Assembly: GCA_039090855.1 (NCBI GenBank)
Contig: CM076997.1
Coordinates: 165,074,709-165,138,708, forward strand
From: Macrothele yani
Lineage: Eukaryota; Arthropoda; Arachnida; Araneae; Macrothelidae
Length of the DNA stretch: 64,000 bases
Reading direction: 5' to 3'
Below the pieces are notes generated by a model. That model was given only the letters and a program-made list of their open reading frames with translations, had not been told where the DNA came from and searched no databases. The translations under genes were made by a program, and so were the position numbers. Position 1 is the first letter of the stretch. The number at the start of each line of letters is the position of its first letter. Positions 1 through 11,134 of this stretch are shown piece after piece.

Positions 1-679
1 ACCAGTCTGTCACTTTCGGCTGATGAAGTGGTGCTTCAACGACTGCTCGGGAATGTTCCGTGGCCCAGATGCGGAAGTTGTGTGTGTTTACCCTTCCGTT
101 TAGGGAAACGTGTGCCTCATCAGTCCATAAAACGTTCATCAGCCAGTTCTCGTCGACATCCATTTGTCGAAAAAGCAATGCTGCGAACTCCTGACGCAGC
201 ACGTAATCGCCAGCTTGCAGTTCATGATGCCGTTGCAGTTTGTACGGGTATATGTGAAGAATACGTCGTAGTGTTCGACATACAGTCCTGTATGAAATGC
301 CTGTTTTCCGAGACACATGGCGAGCACTGGAATCGCCATGTGTGAATGGCATTGGAATCACATCCATTTCTTGCGTAATCGTCTCTGCTGCAGCAGCACG
401 TGTTCGTGGTCTACCGCTTCGTGGGCGTGCTGCCAAAGATCCCGTTTCCTCGACTTTTTTCACCATTCGCCGCAGGGCAGCACTTTCCATCGGTCCTTTC
501 CCACTGCGATCTCCTTTCAGTGACCGGTAGGCTCTCAACGCAGCACTCGCACATTCAGCGTTGCAATAGTACAATTTCACCCAGAGCGTTTTGTCCGGTA
601 ATGACAGCATACTAACACGGACAGCTGTGCCTTGTGGTTGCTTCACAGCTGCTGCTTTTATTCCCACTATCCCAGACAT
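1..679 (-). CDS. Mariner/IS630-superfamily transposase, N-terminal part, runs off the window edge
   Basis: Reading the minus strand from the ATG at 679-677 gives an uninterrupted frame of 226 codons that leaves the window at base 1. Residues about 25-95 look like the helix-turn-helix DNA-binding region found in DUF4817-type transposases, followed by a basic hinge (residues about 84-93, SGRPRTR-like). The first catalytic aspartate of the DDE/D nuclease is in WTDEAH (D187), and the next stretch (SLNGRVNTHNFRIW) is typical of this family. The later catalytic residues lie outside the window. The enzyme would cut and join element ends in the nucleus. No stop or frameshift is visible here, unlike the other DNA transposons in the window, so the copy may be younger. 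Family assignment is from motif memory, not a search. Confidence 0.75.
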   Translation of the reverse strand, partial: MSGIVGIKAAAVKQPQGTAVRVSMLSLPDKTLWVKLYYCNAECASAALRAYRSLKGDRSGKGPMESAALRRMVKKVEETGSLAARPRSGRPRTRAAAAETITQEMDVIPMPFTHGDSSARHVSRKTGISYRTVCRTLRRILHIYPYKLQRHHELQAGDYVLRQEFAALLFRQMDVDENWLMNVLWTDEAHVSLNGRVNTHNFRIWATEHSRAVVEAPLHQPKVTDW

Positions 680-849
680 GTTCGCCTGTGGCGCCATCTG
701 GCGATGAAAAATGTAAGTATAATGAGTAAAAATGTATGTGAGTTCATAAAAAACCCGATGTCATTCTGATTATTTCTACGCAAACCGCGTTGCCCTACTC
801 TCAAAACTCCTCGAGTTATTACGTTTTCCAAATGTGCAAGACTTTTCAA

Positions 850-1770
850 TCACCCGGTTTTTTCGATCGGTGAGAGGTTAGGCTATCGGGCTGGCCATGG
901 AAAGGTGTCGATATTACGGACGCAGGTCTGGGAGAGACGTGGTGGGTGTGCCCTGGCATTATCCTGTTGAAAAAATGCTCGCAGATTATGCAACAGGAAT
1001 GGCAACACAATAGGCCGTTGAATAACGTCGACGTACTGTTGAGCCGTGAGCTGGGTTACGGAGAATTAATAAGAGTGTCCAGCAATCATAGGAATGAGAT
1101 CCTCAGATGTTAATTCCGGGTGTGAAAGCCGTGTGGCGTTCCACGGTATAGGCAGCATCCGTGAACTGGCCTACTTGTCTCCAGACACGTATATGGTGGG
1201 TATCGCTACCAAGTGTAAACTGCGTCTCATCACTGAAGATAACACAACGCCACTGGAGACTATCCCACGTTGATAGGACCAGACACCGCTACAACATGTG
1301 CCAACGATGGCCTCTGGTCAGTGGTAGGAGGTAGAGTGGCTTCCTCAAATGTAGTCCACGTGCGCAAGAGTTCTGATGACAGTGCGAATGACCACTTCCA
1401 TACCTGTACACTACGATAACATGTCCACGTACGGTTCAGAGCGACTACTTTGGTTCTGTTCGTGAGAGTCTCATAATTGCTCGTTCCTCTCGTTCTGTCG
1501 TTGCCCTCGGCCGTCCACTGCCCGCTTGCAGCTGGGTTGTGCTCTCCTGGATTCATTGAGGCCAACATCGGGGGATTGCTATTTCGTTCCAAGCGAAATT
1601 GCTTGCGATACCTCGACATGTGTGAGTGGCCAACACGCCTCTCTCAGCCCAATTATTCGTCTTCTCTGAAACTCGTTCAACTGCTGGAGTTATACCCGGA
1701 TTCAACGTCGAGACGTCTTCACAGCCAGAGGAGGTGAATGCAACCGCAATCCGTTGTTGCAATTGTCGCT
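850..1770 (-). pseudogene. Decayed Tc1-like transposase
   Basis: Translating the minus strand in shifting frames gives the usual Tc1 order: a helix-turn-helix start near 1680-1620 (RRRIIGLREA, then MSRYRKQFRLE), a first catalytic motif FSDETQF near 1230, the second QQDNARAH near 965, and the third PNLSPIE near 865. Stops and frameshifts break it; for example a stop follows the TPGINI stretch near 1110. It lies just upstream, on the same strand, of the transposase at 1-679 but belongs to a different Tc1/mariner branch. Non-functional. Confidence 0.75.
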
Positions 1771-1850
1771 ACGTACGAGCATTCCTCTTGATATACCCTC
1801 CTCCATGCGCGGTACCCATGCACTGTGGCGGGCCACTATTTCGTCATTGC

Positions 1851-3062
1851 CCTGTAAACAATAAGTGAAGTGAATTCACGGAAAATTTCGGTAAATAACG
1901 TGCAACAAATTTTCCAATAGGTATCCGTCTTTTTCAGAAATTTCGGTTTTTAAAAGTGCCCGTTTGTTTTAACTTCCGTATTTTCAGAGATTTTCCGTAG
2001 ATAGAAATTTCGTTTAGTTCAGAAAAGTTCATTTCAGGGTTTTCCCTATTTGATACGGCTCCCGCTGAGGTCATTATCGAACACCTGACGTTTGAGCTGG
2101 CTCCAAAGGGAACTGGCGCTTTTAATCACTAAACCACAAACGCTCGGCAATCCGCATCACGTACATCATAAAACGAATTCAACGACGATGAATTTTTTGT
2201 TTTGTTTTGTTCAATGCGCGTTATTTAGTCTATTTATTTTCTGTTCGAGCTTATTGTGTTTCTAAATAAGTTTGTAATTTTTTTTTCTGTACGAGGACTT
2301 TTCACAAATTAAGCATTTTTCATCCTGAGTTTTCGAAGAAACAAAATGCTTTGCAACTGAAATTGATTTTCTTTAAAAGAAATGAAACTTACTATTTCGT
2401 ATAGTATTATTTCACGCACAAAAAAAGCTGCTAAATATAATTTTTTCTTGACAGCTGTAATAGCTTTTGTCTTAAGTTGTCCAAAGACTGATGCACAGAC
2501 ATCGTATGATCATCTGTAGAATATGTACCCGGTTTCTTACAGTAACGCAATTTATAATACGTAGCTGGTGCACCAAATAGGGGAAAAGAGAAGCTATATC
2601 CTGTGCTACAATAAGCAAAATCTTTGCGATATTCTATCCACAATATCCGATCTCGCTACGAAACTTCAAAATTCGACAGACGAGTGAAATTTAAAAGTTA
2701 ATCAAACCTCAAACATTCTCACGAATCTGTTCAAATATCGGTAACTTCTCATCATACGGATACAGATAAAGTGAGAACGAAAATTTTCTGTTAACGTATG
2801 AAAGGAATTGGGGACATATTTCTGAAAATTCATAATTTTAGGTTAACACATCTCGAAAACGGTAATTTACCGTCAATATAAGAAAGAAATTACGGAAATG
2901 TTTCTGAAAATTCAGAATTTTCCCGTGGTACGAAAAACCCGTGAAACTCAGGTTTCTTTCCGTCATTTCACGGAAAAGGTTGTATCAGAAATATGCTTCG
3001 TTAATTCATGATATAAATGACGGAATGTTGCCCGTGAATTTCAGACAATGTTTTACAGTGTG
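1851..3062. mobile_element. Possible non-autonomous DNA element with imperfect terminal inverted repeats
   Basis: The left end (CTGTAAACAATAAGTGAA, then GAATTCACGG) resembles the reverse complement of the right end (CTGTAAAACATTGTCTGA, then AATTCACGG). The interior is A+T-rich, has no coding signal, and repeats short motifs of the type TTTCCGT, AATTTCNG and GAAAATTCAG, clustered at both ends (1870-2040 and 2810-3050). No clean target-site duplication was found, so the limits are approximate. It directly follows the Tc1 pseudogene. Confidence 0.35.
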
Positions 3063-3290
3063 GCCGTTATCTTTTAATCATGTGCATATTTGGCCCTGAC
3101 GTAGTGGCATGCAGAGTTTCATCCAGATTGAAGACTGCTTCTTTTTCTTTTTTTTTTTTCTGACGGAGATTGTATTTTGACTGTAATAAAAAATGATTCT
3201 GGTAACTATTGGAATAATCGAGTAACTGTGTTATTATAGCTCTCATAAAGAACCAATTCTGGTAACTGAAAGTAACAGTAAGTTTATTCT

Positions 3291-4092
3291 CAGTGGCGGT
3301 TTCAGAAATTTGAAAAAGAGGGGCACCTTAATACCACTATCAGGTTGATCGAATGTTAGAATATCTTACCGTAGTATCATATGATGGGGGGTGAGGGCGG
3401 GGGAATGTTCGATACATGTATTATCGATTTTACATTTTTTTCGGAGAAAAGAGATGCGTGATTATATGAGTATTTTGATTGGGTCTATAGGCGAGTCATT
3501 TTTAAGTGCACGACTATTTTGAATAACGCTTTTATATAAAAAAGGGAATGTATATTACGCAAAAGTGAGCCTCCTTGGGTGCATTCTGACAAATCTCTCC
3601 AAAATCTTATCAATATTTTTAAGGCAATATTTTGGTGAATATGAATTAAACATAGTCCTGTAAGGCACTGCTGGATTATGCGGTTCTTAGATATGTTTTC
3701 AGCCTTTGTATAGCTGAGAAGGATCTCTATGGCATCGCTGTTGTGACGGAAATAACAGCTAAAACTATTAGCAGACATTTGACGTTGTTCAAGCAAATCA
3801 GATCTTCATTGGTCTGAATTGCTGTAATGCAATGCATTCTATGGCGGATTCTGGAAAATAATCTACTTTTCTTCCTGCTTCACATTGGCCTGAAGCTTGA
3901 TTGATTCCTTTCTGAAAAAGGCAACATCAAGATTTTTAAGAACTACCTGCATTATTTTACAATCTTTAAGAGTACAAAAATTAAACAGATGTGTGTTTTC
4001 TTAGCAAGGTGTAAAAATACAGAAAATTAAATATTACGTCCATTTTTACGGGGCATGTGCCCCTAGCCCCCACCCCTCTACAACCGCCCTTG
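3291..4092. mobile_element. Non-autonomous hAT-type element (about 800 bp) with 8-bp target duplication
   Basis: The element starts CAGTGGCGGTT and ends AACCGCCCTTG, so its ends are inverted repeats matching at 9 of 11 positions. It is flanked on both sides by TTTATTCT (3283-3290 and 4093-4100), an 8-bp direct repeat as expected for hAT insertions. The reverse-strand frame 3485-3796 inside it has no recognisable domain, so the element probably moved using a transposase encoded elsewhere. Confidence 0.7.
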
Positions 4093-4418
4093 TTTATTCT
4101 TGTTCCACACATGCAGTGTGGTAGTGAATTTGGCATCAGTTACCTCTACCTCTAAACAGAAAGTTACGCGCACATTACAGTTTTCACGTCTGTCCGAAAC
4201 CTGATCTACGTCAAAAGCTAGCAAATTTCCATCGTTCAGAAATTTCGGTGATTTCATATAAAATATTGGTTAAGTAAAGTGCATGATAAGCCTATACTAT
4301 TCTGTAAGCAAGAAAATTAAACATGATCTCCCAATTTCATTTACGATTTCAACCTCATTCAGAAATGCGAGAACGAAGAAATCATGTGACTTTACCATCA
4401 CCAGAACGAAATTTATTT

Positions 4419-5637
4419 GAGGCTTTTCCTATTAATAAAGTTAGTTTCACGGCAATCTTACAATAAATGAGCCGCCCACTCTTGTGAGGCTCTTCCTATT
4501 AATAAAGTTAGTTTCACGGCAATCTTACAATAAATGAGCCGCCCACTCTTGTGAGGCTCTTCCTATTATTAAAGTTAGTTGCACGGCAATCTTACAATAA
4601 ATGAGCCGCCCACTCTTGTGAGGCTCTTCCTATTAATAAAGTTAGTTTCACGGCAATCTTACAATAAATGAGCCGCCCACTCTTGTGAGGCTCTTCCTAT
4701 TAATAAAGTTAGTTTCACGGCAATCTTACAATAAGTGAGCCGCCCACTCTTGTGAGGTTCTTCCTATTAATAAAGTTAGTTTCACGGCAATCTTACAATA
4801 AATGAGCCGCCCACTCTTGTGAGGCTCTTCCTATTAATAAAGTTAGTTGCACGGCAATCTTACAATAAATGAGCCGCCCACTCTTGTTTGGCTCTTCCTA
4901 TTAATAAAGTTAGTTTCACGGCAATCTTACAATAAATGAGCCGCCCACTCTTGTGAGGCTCTTAATATTAGTAAAGTTAGTTGCACGGCAATCTTACAAT
5001 AAATGAGCCGCCCACTCTTGTGAGGCTCTTCCTATTAATAAAGTTAGTTTCACCGAAATTTTACAATAAATGAGCCGCCCACTCTTGTGAGGCTCTTCCT
5101 ATTAATAAAGTTACTTTCACGGCAATCTTACAATAAATGAGCCGCCCACTCTTGTGAGGCTCTTCCTATTAATAAAGTTAGTTGCACGGCAATCTTACAA
5201 TAAATGAGCCGCCCACTCTTGTGAGGCTCTTCCTATTAATAAAGTTAGTTTCACGGCAATCTTACAATAAATGAGCCGCCCACTCTTGTGAGGTTCTTCC
5301 TATTAATAAAGTTAGTTTCACGGCAATCTTACAATAAATGAGCCGCCCACTCTTGTGAGGCTCTTCCTATTAATAAAGTTAGTTGCACGGCAATCTTACA
5401 ATAAATGAGCCGCCCACTCTTGTTTGGCTCTTCCTATTAATAAAGTTAGTTTCACGGCAATCTTACAATAAATGAGCCGCCCACTCTTGTGAGGCTCTTC
5501 CTATTAATAAAGTTACTTTCACTGCAATCTTACAATAAATGAGCCGCCCACTCTTGTGAGGCTCTTCCTATTAATAAAGTTAGTTTCCCGGCAATCTTAC
5601 AATAAATGGGCCGCCCATTCTTCTGAGGATCTTCCTA
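4419..5637. repeat. Satellite array, 67-bp unit, 18 copies
   Basis: The unit contains CTTCCTATTAATAAAGTTAG, TTTCACGGCAATCTTAC and AATGAGCCGCCCACTCTTGT. Unit starts fall exactly every 67 bp from 4419 (for example 4486, 4553, 4754, 4888, 5290, 5424, 5625), so no unit has a length change. Diagnostic variants (GAGGTTC, GTTGCAC, TTGGC at consecutive units) occur at units 6-8 and again at units 14-16, an offset of 8 units (536 bp). The edges are slightly degenerate. No coding signal. Confidence 0.95.
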
Positions 5638-6119
5638 TTTGGAATTGAGATTATAATTTTATCTGCTGCAATTGTTTTTTGCACTTTATGTTCCACTAGA
5701 TGTTAGCAGACTCAGTTTTAGTGGAAAAGACAGCTATAACTTTAGATGATTTCACGAGAGTGTCGTGAGTAAGGTTTGTTGGTCTTCTTTGCTGAATGCG
5801 AAAACGTTGCGAAGTCTTTGGAGAGACCCGAATGGATACGTTATGTATGTTCAGTAAAAGTTTCTGTATTTCGAGTTGTTGAAAATGCGAATTTTTATTC
5901 GTTAGTACTTTAAAATTTCATCCAGTTGTTTGCTTGAAGCATTTCTGGAAAGTGGAAGTTTCTTTAGCATCGGAATGCTGTAAAATTGTTTAAGGGAAGA
6001 AAGAGTGGAATTCAGATGAAAATATTGGAGTACTTATGATTTTCAGAGAGCTTACAGACAATTCGAACAATGTTGCAAATTTTGTTAAGTAAACAAGATT
6101 ATAATATTCATCTGCAACT

Positions 6120-6365
6120 GTTCTCCAGAACCTCTTGGATGGAGCTTCCTACAACTCTTTGTACGTGGAGCATTTCTCTTCCATGTCATTCCGACATGTT
6201 TCCGAATTTCATCCATCTATTTCAGACGTGGTTTTCTATTGGATATTTTCTTGTCCTATGGTACTCAGTTTGTATTTCAGCTGTAAAATGCAACGATAGT
6301 TGGTTCTTATATGTCCAGCCCATTGCCACTTGAGTGTCTCTTTTTACACTTTCGAACCGTAGGTT
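6120..6365 (-). mobile_element. Old RTE-type LINE remnant, 3' coding end
   Basis: On the plus strand this stretch lines up, with many changes, with the 3' end of the RTE element at 45881-49058 (compare about 45900-46150): shared pieces include GAATTTCATCCA, CCAGCCCATTGCCA and TGGTCTTT/TGGTTTTC contexts. It continues at 7640 after an insertion. Far more diverged than the two full-length RTE copies, so it comes from a much older insertion or a related family. Confidence 0.65.
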
Positions 6366-6384
6366 GAAGAAGCGTATATGCTCC

Positions 6385-7420
6385 AGCTTTGTCCGTATGT
6401 CTATCTCTCCGCACGATAACTCACGTAAAAATGGTTCGATTTAGATGAAATTTTAGTATGTGGTAGGGGACAACCTGTGGACGAACCCAATTGAAAATGG
6501 TCGAAATGGGGTAAAAGGTCAGGACATAGGAGCGGGATCCATTCCGTTGCCCTTATGCGTCATAACGTATGTTAAAATGCTTCTATTGCGGCAAAACGTT
6601 ATCATGTTGTTTCGGAAGTATACTGAACCGTTTCTGTTGAATATAATCGAAATGGGGTCAAATGTCAAGGCACAGAAGCGAGATATATTTCACAACTACT
6701 ATCCTCATAACTCGAGTAATAACTTGAGTAAAAATGCTTCTATTGCGACGACACTTTACTATGCTGTTCCGGAGGAATACTGAACGAATCAATAGTCGGG
6801 GTAGGAAGGATGGTTTGTCTGCGCGCAGGATAACTCACGTAGAAATTGCTTGATTTCGATACAGTTCAGTATGCTTTTGTGGGGAACCACGGAGCGAAGT
6901 GCAAAAAACCGTCAAAATCAAGTCATTAGTCAATTCAATATATTTTAAGGTTTAGGAACGAAGTATACACTTCCGCCCTCCTACATTGCCACTTACATAA
7001 AATTATTCGATTTTAATTCTCACAATTTTTCGATTTTGACGCTCACAATTTGTGGTGTTTGGGTATATTCGGCAACAATTCTTACTTAAAATGGCTGAAA
7101 ACTGTCTTAAGTTATCCATAACATACGAGAAGCATTACATTTCCTTAAAGCATTAAGACCAGCAGATGTTTTTCGCAACATATGTTAATGAATTTTTCTA
7201 CTGCCTTTATGCTTGATAACTTGCGTAAGAAGGCTTCTATTGCGACGAGCTACAGTACGTTGTTCCGTAACGACTTTGGAAGCAGTTCATCCAAAAATGC
7301 TTTTTGTCAGCAATTGCGGGCAGTGCGCATGCGTGAGATTCGTTAGCCATTATTTTCGCACCATAACCTCCATGAGAATTGCCCGATTTAGATGGGATTT
7401 TTAATTATAAAACGGCTTAT
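6385..7420. repeat. Degenerate internally repeated element splitting the RTE remnant
   Basis: Variants of ATAACTCACGTAAAAATG recur at about 6417, 6715, 6830, 7215 and 7365. They are often followed by CTTCTATTGCG or TCGATTTAGATG, and phrases like GAAATGGGGTAAA are repeated between them. The piece sits between two blocks that are adjacent in intact RTE copies, so it is an insertion. Limits are approximate and its class is unknown. The open frames inside it look accidental. Confidence 0.55.
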
Positions 7421-7639
7421 GTGTGGCAACTTTTGATAATAGAAATAGGTAACACGGGCACAAAGAGATTTAATTTTGATATACGTGCACCTCAAATGTT
7501 ATACCATGGTTTAGTAACCTCAAAACCAAGGCATTTTCCTATGATTTCTGGTATGTTGGAAAGCGTATCACAATCAATGTATTGCATGATTTTGCTAACT
7601 TGTATCTTCAAACGCTCACTCTTGTGATTTTCTTGAACT

Positions 7640-8220
7640 ATGAGTTTCTTTCTTATATTTCTTGGCTATTCCAAGTACGTATCTTTCGGTGCTTCGTTCA
7701 GTAACTGCAACTTCTGTCCGTCTGCTTTAGTTCAAGTCCAAATCTCCTTCGTTCCATAAGTAAGAACTTAAAAGATTCTTTATTAATGACTTCTCCTATA
7801 AGGTATCAAAAGAAATTGTTTTTGAGAATTGTACTGTTTATTCCAAATCAATTCCAGCCAAGTTCTATACGTCCATTAATGTGTTTTCGATGTGTCTCTC
7901 GATTCGATGCATGTTCCTTACCCAGAGTAGATGTAAGCATTAGTTATTCTTAAATTTGCCCCACACCTCTAAATGTTCTTCCCTTCTAAAGGCATTGCAC
8001 AAGAATTTGGCTTTCTGAGAGTTCATCTTTACTCTCCCTTTTTTTGTCCTTGTTCATTCCTGGATCATACTCGGCAGTTATGAGGTGGTACTTGAAAAAA
8101 TGATTATGCCGTCAGCAAAATGAAGGTGGGTTAAACAACTTTTACTTATCTTTATCCCTTGTATTTTCAGTTTAATGATTGAATCACCTAAGCAAGAATA
8201 TACGATTTTGAATGTACTAA
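7640..8220 (-). mobile_element. Old RTE-type LINE remnant, reverse transcriptase region
   Basis: Collinear with about 46190-46740 of the intact minus-strand RTE copy. Recognisable landmarks are CCTGGATCATACTC, the block GCCGTCAGCAAAATGAAGG (the antisense of the catalytic FADD region) and TTTATCCCTTGTATTTTCAG. With 6120-6365 it makes one ancient insertion, interrupted by the repeat at 6385-7420. Confidence 0.7.
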
Positions 8221-8283
8221 GAAAGACTACATGCTTTGGAATTTACGCAAGTTTACTTTGTGTTTTTCTTAGAAAAAAAGCAT

Positions 8284-8322
8284 ATTAATAAAAGTTAACT
8301 TCAAGGCAATCTTACAAATATA
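8284..8322 (+). repeat. Isolated diverged copy of part of the 67-bp satellite unit
   Basis: ATTAATAAAAGTTAACTTCA followed by AGGCAATCTTACAA matches the satellite core ATTAATAAAGTTAGTTTCAC GGCAATCTTACAA with a few changes. It lies about 2.6 kb beyond the array end, directly after the old RTE remnant. Confidence 0.6.
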
Positions 8323-8329
8323 TAGTGTT

Positions 8330-9079
8330 CATATTAATTTGTACAATACTTCAAAACCTGTCACCTAAAGACGGCTCACGAAATTTTGCTTGTTGCAGAA
8401 CTTTTAATTATGTTTGTAAATAAAGGATTTTAGACATTTCTGTAGTTTTATATTTTATTAATGAAAGCAAATAATTGTATTGGATATAGCATGTCAAGGC
8501 ATGGGATATAATAATCGTTGAGGGATTTTCACTGCAGATAATTTAATTTAGCACACATCATTATCATGAATAGAAAGCAGATTTAAGAGAAAGTGAGGAA
8601 AATGTGGGGAGTTTCAAGTTTGACACAAATTTGGCACGAGTGAGTTTTATCAACGCTTGTCTTCAATTAGTATGCAGCACCCATTCTTTAACTAGCATTA
8701 CACGCTGAGATAAAGATGTCGACAGACGTGTAAGAGGAGAGAGGAGCAAAAGAAATCGCCCCAGTTATGGGGCGATGACACAGTTTAATTATCTGATACA
8801 TTGGAAAAGAGATATTTTTAAAGAAACTGGGCAACAAGTAAACTGAGGCAGAAAGTTCTCTTTAAAATATATGCAAAAATCAAAATTTCCCTGGTAAGGC
8901 TGTGGAAAGCTATTTTGATTTTCTTTACTAAAGCGGTGCTCATCTTTACACAGGTTTATTAAATTCCTCATATGCATATGCTACGTTTTCGCTAAATTCT
9001 TTCATGACGGCACTATATAAAAACCCTAAATACTTGACGAATTTTGATTTCAATCACAAATATAGTAGAAGAAGAGACG
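8330..9079. other. No gene seen
   Basis: A+T-rich sequence without a convincing open frame, RNA gene or recognisable repeat. Confidence 0.5.
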
Positions 9080-10793
9080 CCATTTATCCTACATCTTCTC
9101 TGGGTGCCTGAAAAAAGCAAGCCACCCCGATGGAGCAGTATTCTACGCTTTGTCTTCTCACCATTCGTCCGAGATAGGCCGAGTTCCAGTCTAGCGTCAG
9201 GCATTGCCGGTGTGGTTGTTTTACAACACTGAACCCTTTGCTTTCCTAGAATCTATTTATCCTACGCCATTGCGGTGTGCCTAAAGAGAGCTGGCCGCGC
9301 CGGTGAAGAAGTTTTCTACTCGCTGTCTTCTGACCAATCGTCTGAGATAGGCCGAGTTCCAGTGCAGCATCAGGCACAGCCGGTGTGTTTGTTTTACGGT
9401 ACTGGCCACTTCGCTGCCCTAGAACCCATTTATCCTACATAATATCGGCGTGCCTCAAAAAAAATCTGGCAGCGACGGTGAAGCAGTTTTCTACTCGCTG
9501 TCTTCTGACCATTAGTCTGAGATAGGCGGAGTTCCAGTTCGGCATCAGGCATAGCTGGTGTGTTTGTTTTACCGCACTAGTCCCTTCGCTTCCCTAGAAC
9601 CCATTTATCCTACATAATCTCGGGGTGCCTGAAAACAGCTGGCCGAGCCGGTGAAGCAGTTTTCTACTCGCTGTCTTCAGACCATTCGTCCGATATAGGC
9701 CGAGTTCCAGTGCAGCATCAGGCACAGCCGGTGTGTTTGTTTTACGGCACTGGCCCCATTCGCATCCTTGGAACACAACTATCCCACGTCATTGCGGGGT
9801 GCCTAAAAAGAGCTGTCCGCGCCGGTGAAGCAGTTTTCTATTTGCTGCCTTCTGACCATTCGTGTGAGATATACGGGGTTCCAAACCTGCATCAGGCATA
9901 GCCGGTGTGTTGGTTTTACCACACTGGTCCCTTCGCTTCCCTAGAACCCATTTATCTTATCCAACTGGCCGAGCCGGTGAAGCAATTTTCTACTCGCTGT
10001 CATCTGACCATTCATCCGAGATAGGCTGGGTTCGAGTCCGGCATTAGGCAAAAGCCGCCGTGTTTGTTTTACGGTACTGGCCTCTTCGCTGCCATAGAAC
10101 CCATTTATTCTGCATCATTTCGGCGTGCCTGAAAAAGCTGGCCGCGCCGGTGAAGCAGTTTTCTATTTGCTCTCTTCTCACCATTCGTCCGAGATACGCC
10201 GAGTTCCAGTGCAGCATCAGGCATAGCCGGTGTGTTTGTTTCACGGCACTGGTTCCATTCGCTTCCGTAGAACATATTTATACCACGTCATCGTAAGGTG
10301 CCAAAGAGAGCTGGCCGCGCTGGTCAAGCAGTTTTCTACTCGCTGTTTTCTGACCATTCGTCTGAAATTGGCGGAATTCCAGTCCAGCATCAGGCATAGC
10401 CGGTGTGTTCGTTTTACAGCACTGGTCCCTTCGCTTCCTTAGAACCCATTTATCCTACATCATCTCGGCGTGCCTGAAAAAAGCTGGCCACGCCGGTGAA
10501 GCAGTTTTCTACTCGCTGTCTTCTCACCATTCGTCCGAGATAGGCTGAGTTCCATTCCAGCATCAGGCATAGCCGGTGTGTTTGTTTTACGGCACTGGCC
10601 CCATTCACTTCCCTAGAACATATTGATCCCACGTCACGTGGGGTGCGAAAGAGATCTGGCAGCGCCGGTGAAACAGTTTTCTACTCGCTATGTTCTGATC
10701 ATTCGTCTTAAATATGCGGGGTTCCAGTCCAGCATCAGGCATAGCCGGTGGGTTTGTTTTGCGGCACTGACGCCCTTCGCTACCCTGGAGCCA
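9080..10793 (+). repeat. SINE-derived satellite: about ten tandem monomers of about 172 bp
   Basis: The landmark GAGATAGGCCGAGTTCC or a close variant recurs at about 9170, 9343, 9519, 9691, 9866, 10018, 10191, 10362, 10537 and 10710, giving a period of 172-175 bp with one short monomer (about 152 bp). In the plus direction each monomer reads like the tRNA-derived SINE seen elsewhere here: a GC-rich start, an A-box-like part, a B-box-like GTTCCAGTCC, then GTGTTTGTTTTACGGCACTGG and TTCCCTAGAACC. The monomer stops before the SINE tail (the region complementary to TTAACGACCACC is missing) and carries a short linker with CCATTTATCCTAC instead. Monomer 6 keeps a perfect B box (GGTTCGAGTCC, 10029-10039). 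The open frames across it are accidental. Confidence 0.85.
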
Positions 10794-11134
10794 GGAGCAT
10801 TAGACTACTTACAGAACATTAGGTTGATCGCGGTGGTCGTTAAAGAAATAAGTAAAAAGAAACGAAGTTAAATGCGAACGATAATATCCTTTCTATTCAT
10901 GTAGTGCTCTTATTATTTGTCAGGGACTGCGGCCTTGAATTCACAAACTTTTAGCACTGATTTAAGTACCTGTAACATACATTCACTATGCTGCGGTTTC
11001 ATGGCGCTGCTACAAATTTTAAAGCAAAATTTATTTGAGCCACTTCAGCAGCTAAATAATAATTACAGGTGTATCATACAGGCTAGTCGCTCGAGCTGGG
11101 CCAGATAGATGCATGATGCGGCGTTCACTTTCTG

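Noticed and set aside
4419..5637. CRISPR array
   Set aside because: Units are contiguous 67-bp satellite copies with no unique spacers, in a eukaryotic genome.
9594..10632. Several 60-80 codon frames such as those reading THRLCLMLHWNSAYLG
   Set aside because: They are translations of the SINE-derived satellite and repeat with its period; not genes.
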